Positions 57,504 to 64,000 of a stretch of DNA of 64,000 nt are shown here, one piece after another; the first letter of the stretch is position 1, and each line of letters starts with the position of its first letter. Below the pieces are notes generated by a model that made no database searches, had not been told where the DNA came from, and was given only the letters and a program-made list of their open reading frames with translations. Made by a program: the position numbers and the translations under genes. The DNA comes from Turnera subulata (lineage: Eukaryota > Streptophyta > Magnoliopsida > Malpighiales > Passifloraceae): the NCBI GenBank assembly GCA_028386065.3, contig JAKUCV010001080.1, positions 65,116-129,115 of the forward strand. The letters are read 5' to 3'.

Positions 57504-60500
57504 TCATCAAAGAAGAACCTGATCATCATCCACCTCAATCCACTCAAGATCAAGGTAAGTGTTCAAAAATTGTATCACTATGTTTCCTTCTTGGTTTTTT
57601 GCATTTTCTCATGCATCTGACCATAACCCTTTTTTTTTTTTCGTTTCTTTCAATCCTTCTTTAAGTTCTACAAATTAAATTCCACGGATGATTTTCTTCC
57701 TCTTTGCTTGTAATCAATCACTCGGTTGGTTTTCGGTGATCCGTATCGTGGATTGCAAAAAGTTTCCAAATATTGTTTATGTCGTTTTATTTGTTTCTTT
57801 CTTTGTGTTTCATTTTTTATTTTTCTTTTTTGTTTCCTTGTCGGTTTGGCTAGTTAGTTACCATTATTTATATGTAGTGTTATTAATTTCTTTTAAAAGT
57901 ATACTACCGCCTGCCTACACGCGCATGAGAGATAGATATCTAAAGATTTTTAGGGTTTCTGCCAAGTTCATTGCATCTTACTTTTCGTAAAGAACCCTTC
58001 CTCTCTCTCTCTCTCTCAAAAAAAAAAAAAAGGGTAGAAGAAGAAAAAAAAAAATGAAAGAAAGAAAGGCCAAGCAAGGGTTGATTGATCTGTACCTTAC
58101 TTGCTCAAAACACTCATTCTTGCTTTTACCTAAATTCCGGTAGACACCACATGTAAATATGTCAAAGGTGGGAATAAATCATTTCTCTCATGTGTTTGTA
58201 GGTGTGGAATGTGTCAATTTTCTATTGATGAAAAACATTTATATATTCCCGCTTGAGTGTTCTCTTTGTTGTTGTTCCTCCTAGTATAATTTCTTTTGGA
58301 GAGGTCTCTAGTGTCTTCCGTGAATCACTGGCTTTCCTTTTTGTTGGGACATTGACCTAAATGTGCCTTATCTCCCCGATTTTAAAGACCCATCTCTTCA
58401 TTGCTTCAGCGCCCTGCCTAATCTTGAAAGTGACATCTGCTTTGTTGGTATACACGAGAAAAAATTCGTGTGCCATACAACTTACACATTGTGGGTTCAT
58501 GTTTCTTGAGGGGCTTGAATACACCTCTCTTTTTCATTGCTTTTCAACGTCAAATTCCTTTATAGCCACTTTGCTTCCATACTATAAAATCGCATCAAGA
58601 AGATTAGAAGGCCAAGGAAATAATTAATTCAACGGAGTAGTCTTGTTCTTTTGATTCAACAAAATCATGCAAATCACGTTCACATTGCGTACAATCTACT
58701 GCACTCTACTTTAGCTGTGTAGTACAAAACAATTTGAATTAAAAATCCCACTTCCATGGTGCAATTAGATTTTGCCTGCCAAAAGACAAAAAGGGTTTAG
58801 AGTTAACAATGTTTGTCTCCACTCCCCTAAAACCATATAGAAATAATAGATAGATTTTCTTAAATCATATTGTTATTCTTAGTGTTCGAAGATTAAAGAA
58901 TGAAAAGCAAACTACTCTTGATCCCAATGTTTTACTTTATCTTGGGTGTTTCAAGTATATATTACATTATCCTTGTATCTTCGTGCTGCGGTTTTGTTTT
59001 GGTCTTTAATTATACTGCTGGTTTTTAATCACTTGATTGATACACTTCTATTTTCAGTTGGTTACATTTTGGCAAAACCTTGCTTTTGGATGAAAAATTC
59101 CTTCGTGCTGCAAGTCTAGGGGAAATATATATGTGTGTATTAGAGAGAGGGTGCAGCGTGTGCATGCATATCAGATATAAATTGAACTTTGTGAATTTGA
59201 AAACTTAGAGATATTGGCTTTCTTCTTGTAGTATCACATCACATTTCATTTTTACTCGTCACTTCGTTAATCTAGCTAATCATGGATTCGACCCTACCAT
59301 TACTAAAAAGTGAACTCAAATTGCAATGGCAGTGCAACATGTTACGAGATGGGACTGCATAATTCCAAAATATCATTGAACTACTAAACATTTGTCTTAC
59401 ACCCTATGGTCCTTGCTAAAACTCTTCCCTCCACTCCCCCAACTAACAGTAGATATATTGTTGTCCGATATATGTGTCCTCGCTGAAACCTCTTATCAAT
59501 TCCTATGTATAAATCATGTCGTACGTAGCAGTTTTCCTTTACTCATCTGAAAAGAATTTGCTCTTCTCTTGGTTGGTTTTACATAATTTTTCGAACTATT
59601 AATTGTATGAATTAAAAATTGAAATTTTCATTGAGATAAAGTTTAAAAGTCTTTCTTCTTCTTTTTTTGAGCATTAAAGTCTTTCTTAATTATTAGAAGC
59701 ATATTGATGTAATATTTTCTACCTTCAAACCGTACACCTCTCAGCAAGGGAAAATAAATTTGTATCCGCTGTATTGCCCTCTTTTTATGCTATTATTAAG
59801 GTGTTCTTCTCGAAAAGAAAAGTTGATATGATTGTGATTATATACTGGAATTAAAGCTAATCTTTATTTTGCGTTTACACCATGCACATGTTCTTTACAG
59901 AATTTATGAGTAAAGTTTTATTATTGTTATCATATGATCAATGTGGTATATATATTCTTGAAATCTTTACTTATTTGGGACATCTGCCAAATGATGTATA
60001 TATATCTATGAAGATAATACGAGGAAGAGACATTACAGAGGTGTAAGGCAAAGACCATGGGGGAAATGGGCAGCTGAGATACGTGATCCCAAGAAGGCAG
60101 CCCGAGTGTGGCTTGGAACCTTTGACACTGCCGAGGATGCAGCCATTGCATATGACAAAGCAGCACTTAAGTTCAAAGGAACCAAGGCTAAGCTTAATTT
60201 CCCTGAAAGAGTTCAAGGTAATACCGAGTTTGGATATTACATGGGTTCTGGGAATTCTAGCACCTCATCGGCTGTCCAGAATCCTAGACAAGTGACTCCT
60301 CCTCCTCCTCCTCATCACCCTCAACAACCTCATCCTCCTCCGCCTCCCTCTTCCACATTTCCACCAGATGCTTATCCAGACCTACTTCAATATGCTCAGA
60401 TTCTTTCAAGTAACGATGCCAATTTCCCATACTACACCTCCAATCTCTTTGGTCAACAGCCCTATGCTCCACATTTTTCATCACAACCGACATTTCTTCC

Positions 60501-60627
60501 ATCACCTACTTATCCATCGCAGCATCAACAACAACATCAACAGGAAGAGATCATGAGATTCTCATCGAGGTTCGATAGCTCGCCGAGTTCTGATCAACAA
60601 GAACATGGGAAGGATCCTAGCGAGTAG
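57416..60627 (+). CDS. AP2/ERF transcription factor, RAP2.6L/ERF113-like (two exons)
   Basis: A nuclear transcription factor predicted to bind GCC-box-type DNA; Arabidopsis relatives (RAP2.6L, ERF114, ERF115) act in stress, wounding and regeneration. Exons are 57416-57554 and 60014-60627, joined by a phase-1 intron with GT...AG ends; the split codon is G|AT (Asp). The product is 250 residues. Residues 54-110 are one AP2 domain from [12 protein letters not shown] to KAKLNFP, with the ERF-type Ala and Asp in WAAEIRDP and the AYDKAA helix. Upstream is the group motif [12 protein letters not shown]. The C-terminus has a Pro/His-rich run, [20 protein letters not shown] and a Gln/His-rich tail, closely like RAP2.6L. 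The start at 57416 is the first in-frame ATG, although the conserved frame extends upstream to 57305 (GKRPLPQEASEE) without an ATG. Confidence 0.93.
57555..60013 (+). other. Intron of the ERF gene
   Basis: The intron is 2459 bases, with donor CAAG|GTAAGT and acceptor CTATGAAG, phase 1. An intron between the SALSQVI segment and the AP2 domain is usual in this ERF group, but this one is long. I see pyrimidine microsatellites (57999-58018), A-tracts at 58016-58032 and AT-rich spacer, but no clear transposon inside. Confidence 0.85.
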
Positions 60628-61000
60628 CATGTTTCTTTTGCTGGTGCAAGACTTGGACAAGTTACTCGATCAATATTATTATTTAGGTGGCTATGATAAA
60701 ATGGCCATCATTTTCATCCTCAAGTACTAGCTAGCCTGGCATTCCACATATCTTAATTATCAAAAAGGGCTTCCATGTATTTTTCCTGTGTTATGGAAGC
60801 TAGCTCTTCTATATCCTTCAATATTTATTATTTCTTTTAAAATTCTGTGGGAGGACGCTTGTGTTGTGTTAGTCACCCCAAGGTTTAATCTTTTTGTTTG
60901 CAATTTGCATGGTTTGGAGGCAGGAGAAACTCTAAGAAGATTTTGGTCAATTAAAGTATTGCTTTCAGCTATTATCACATGTGCTGGTTAATCAAAAGTC
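60628..61000 (+). other. Probable 3' UTR and end of the ERF gene
   Basis: T-rich sequence follows the TAG stop at 60625-60627. No single polyadenylation signal stands out, so the transcript end is not placed. Confidence 0.4.
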
Positions 61001-61534
61001 CGCATCACTTCTGATTTTTCTATTAATGTAATGATGTCTTATGTGGACATCTCTTTTGCCAAAGTTGAACAAGTGGGATTTTGTCTTTCTGAGTTTGTTT
61101 CGTATGAAATTAGTTGTAGGCGACTTTGAATAATGTATGCCAATGAAGTACGCACCAATCTATAAATATTTCTATTCCATTATTCAAGTTTTGCTTATCC
61201 ACATTGTGCCGCTTTTTCCTACCAAAGGGTGGTTTTTTATATCCAATTTTGAAGTCCAAGAATAGCCAAAAAAAAATTTGTAAACTTATTTAGGGAATCC
61301 ATTGATTGTCAAACTTTGAAGGCAATGTGGTGGGTCTTCTCTTCTCATCCGGTTTCTAATTGACCTCGGGACTGCAAGTCATTGACTAAAATGCTGCTTC
61401 ACATTGAATGGCATTTTAAAATCTGGCCTGTTGTTAATAATTCAAAGTCGTTCCTATCTCCTACTAGCCTACTTGCAGGCAAACCTATAACATTAACGTA
61501 GTAGCTAGAATTTTGAGATTGTTTGCTCCTATTT

Positions 61535-61812
61535 ATGTCCCCAAACTACTATTTTTGTTAGCTACTAATTAATCCCCCACCCTTGGGTCATTTTCTCAAG
61601 CCTATATAGGGTTGACAATTTCTCATCAATATCCAAATTTTATTGCCATAAAAAAGCCATCCAAACAGGCGGTAGTCATATGTCCCCAAGCTACTATATA
61701 TAGTTCCGCCAGCTACTAAACCCCAAACTATTTGCGTCATCTTTCTCAACCCTATATAGGCTCGACATCCATCCAATTTTGTTGCAAAAAATAAAAATTA
61801 AAAAATCCAAAC
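61535..61812. repeat. Tandem duplication of about 145 bp
   Basis: Two diverged units begin 'atgtccccaa(a/g)cta' at 61535 and 61680. They share 'caa(g/c)cctatatagg', 'catccaattttgtt'-like and 'aaa..atccaaac' phrases in the same order. Confidence 0.75.
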
Positions 61813-62511
61813 TTTGAAGATAAATTTTAAATTAGAAAAGGGAGTCTGCATGCGGGTGGACATTTTCCTACCAAAAAACTAAGCTTAGGTTCAATCAACC
61901 TAAAAAGTAGTTGTAAATTTGTAATGAAATGATATAAGAGACCGACAGCTAATCAACCTAGTTTTGGGTCGTAAATTTTTTTTCTTAATATTAATTTGAT
62001 TAAATATTTATTTAATTGGTCATTATGAACAAATGTCCCGAATATCAGTTGCAGGTCGAAACAGGGGAAGCCCTTCCCTTTCCCAAATAATTAGAATTTA
62101 TATTTTCACTCCTAAATTTAGTATTATCTTATGTTTAACCTACGTCTTTATTCTTTGCATAAAAAAAAAAACCTACATCTTTATTCAAAAATTTATCCTT
62201 CGTAATTATAATTTCCATGCTTAATGCTTAGTACTTGACTCAATAGGAAAAAAAAATCTTTTTTACTTTCCCAATGACGATCAAAATGATTACATTAATT
62301 CATTTGTAAATTACTTATTGGAAAAATATTTTTTATATATTTTTGTACAAAAATTACTTAAATAAATATTGTGCATCAAGTATAATATGGAACATGTTCT
62401 TATGCATTATTTTGAGTTATAATTACCTCATATAAATATATGTTTGGTCCCATCAAGTACATGCTAGCTAGTTGCGCTGCAAATTGCCTAAGCTCGCTTC
62501 ATTTATCTCTA

Positions 62512-62645
62512 ATTCGAAAGTGCTATCACTTCAATAATTAAAGACAATTTTTGATGCAATCGCTGTCAATTGCCGCTTCCCTCTAAAATTCAAAAGTGCT
62601 ATCACTTCAATAATTAAAGACAATATTTGATATAACTGTTGTCAA
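62512..62645. repeat. Tandem duplication of about 76 bp
   Basis: 'aaagtgctatcacttcaata' followed by 'attaaagacaat' and 'tttgat' occurs at 62517 and 62593 with few differences. Confidence 0.85.
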
Positions 62646-64000
62646 CTTAACTCCAAAGGGGACAGTTGCAAAGGTTGCAGATTTGCTTCAAAACATGCAG
62701 ATTTGTTTTAGAAAGTTTCAGAACATACTGATGAAATCTTGAAAAAGTCATAAAAAAAGTCAGGACCGCATGCATGAGTCGAAATTTATGTATGTGTGAC
62801 TTTAGGTCACAATCAGAAATGTTTAGCCGATATTTTGGTCATCGAGAGGTATATATCAATGTACTATACATATAATTGTTGGTGAAGCATGGTGTAAATT
62901 TTTTGGTTTAGTAAAATCAATTACTCTGAATGCAATATTATTGGCTCTATTATTGAATGCAAGAACCCTAATCAAATAGTTTGGGGCTAACGATAAATTA
63001 TTAAAGCTTTCAAAACTGCGTCCCTTTGCATGAGCCAAAACTTTTATCATAATATAATACACTGTTTGTCACTGGATGAACGTATAAAGTGTGAATTAAA
63101 TAATTAAGAGTGTGGAACTATATATTGCTTTTCTTATTCATTTTACTGGCTAGGACTAGCTAGTTCAACATTGAAGACCACTGCAATGAGCTACAATCCA
63201 TTTGTGAAAGACTAGATATTATTGATATAACACATATTATAAGATCTTAATAATATTAACAGCAACCAATCAAAAAAATAATATTAACAACAATAGAAAC
63301 AATCATACTGTCGAAGGGTTAACATCCATCCGAGTTAGAATATTGTTGAATGGGAAGAGATAGAACTTTCTACGATACTTCTTTGCTAGCTGGAAATGTG
63401 GGACGTGTTTTCTGACAAATTAATGACCGGGTGTGATTGTTGAAATCTTTATAAATGTTTTGTTATTTTTAGTGAAATTCTTAGGTTTTGTTTGATTGAT
63501 GTACTTTGGATTAGTATGAAAGAAACAAATTCGGCATAGTCGTGTGGCCTTTGGAATTTGGAAAGAAAGGAAAAAGAAAACAAAGATTGAAGGAAACTTT
63601 TGGAAGGATTTGAAGGGTGAAGAGTACTTAAAGAGAATATAAATTAGTATGCTAGCTGCTAGCTAGTTTTGTTAATTAACACCCTCTAATCATGGTTTGT
63701 CTTTCTCATCAAATATGTGTCATCAATTTGAGGGACAACATTGGACGTGGTACAGATCGCAAAACACTAAAGTGGACCAATTAAGAGACAAAAAAAAAAA
63801 GGTTTGTAAATAATGGGAAAGAAATTTCAGGTTAGGAGCATGCAAACAAGCATGGCATGGCACCACCAACTTTTTTTTATATAAGTATATGGAGGGTGAT
63901 TGACGTGAGAGTAATCCAAGTTCTTTTGTTTGTGTATCTTTATGAACTTTCCCTTTGTCTTAAAGGGTGTCGTTTTCCTCTCTTCAATCTCCATTCGTTA

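Larger units (their letters stand above)
61001..64000. other. Intergenic spacer to the window end
   Basis: AT-rich sequence without a supported gene. It holds two small tandem duplications, listed separately. Open frames are short and without domains. The last 150 bases become pyrimidine-rich and could be the promoter or leader of a gene beyond the window, but that is only a compositional hint. Confidence 0.4.

Noticed and set aside
60284..60505. Acidic minus-strand frame
   Set aside because: It is antisense to the Pro/His-rich part of the ERF exon 2.
60788..60991. 67-codon plus-strand frame after the ERF gene
   Set aside because: It is probably 3' UTR or spacer; no domain and no supporting context.

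Overview
The window looks like a repeat-rich stretch of a eudicot nuclear genome. It is AT-rich and is filled with plant-type LINEs, Copia and Gypsy long terminal repeats (LTRs), tRNA-derived SINE-like repeats and small DNA transposons. Only one host gene can be supported: an AP2/ERF transcription factor of the RAP2.6L/ERF113-115 group at 57416-60627 on the plus strand, with one phase-1 intron of about 2.46 kb. The species cannot be named from the sequence.

Layout. 1-4603: the 3' part of an L1-type LINE with a long open ORF2, followed by a second, 3'-only copy of the same family across a single N. 4604-8413: AT-rich spacer. 8419-11925: a 3.5-kb solo LTR flanked by the 5-bp repeat GATGA. 13092-14445: an internally deleted minus-strand LINE. 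14471-14641: an intact short hAT-type MITE. 14887-15688: two SINE-like copies in inverted orientation around three 144-bp tandem units. 16200-22297: a complete 6.1-kb LINE with a 17-bp target site duplication and ORFs carrying five inactivating lesions. 24096-32873: a small LTR element that carries only a gag-like gene, split by a 5.9-kb minus-strand Copia element (24925-30776).

33405-51750 is a deep nest. A plus-strand LINE endonuclease relic is split by a Mutator-like MITE. A minus-strand LINE ORF1 relic is split by a 9.5-kb Sirevirus-type Copia element (36154-45656), whose 3' LTR is itself split by a palindromic MITE. A plus-strand LINE ORF2 relic is split by a Gypsy-type solo LTR. 51775-54047 holds the 3' end of another Copia element, with a second solo LTR just inside its 3' LTR. 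54609-56231 is a hAT-type MITE hosting a Mutator-like MITE. From about 56.3 kb the sequence becomes the promoter, gene and 3' flank of the ERF gene; 61-64 kb is spacer with two small tandem duplications.

There is no operon-like cooperation between genes. The biology is transposon layering beside one regulatory gene. The relative order of several insertions can be read directly from target site duplications and from reading frames that resume on the far side of an insertion. The points most worth checking are the gag-only LTR element, the short-palindrome arrays inside the Copia element, the one-sided MITE insertion in the Sirevirus LTR, and the ERF gene, whose conserved N-terminal frame has AGG where relatives have the start ATG.
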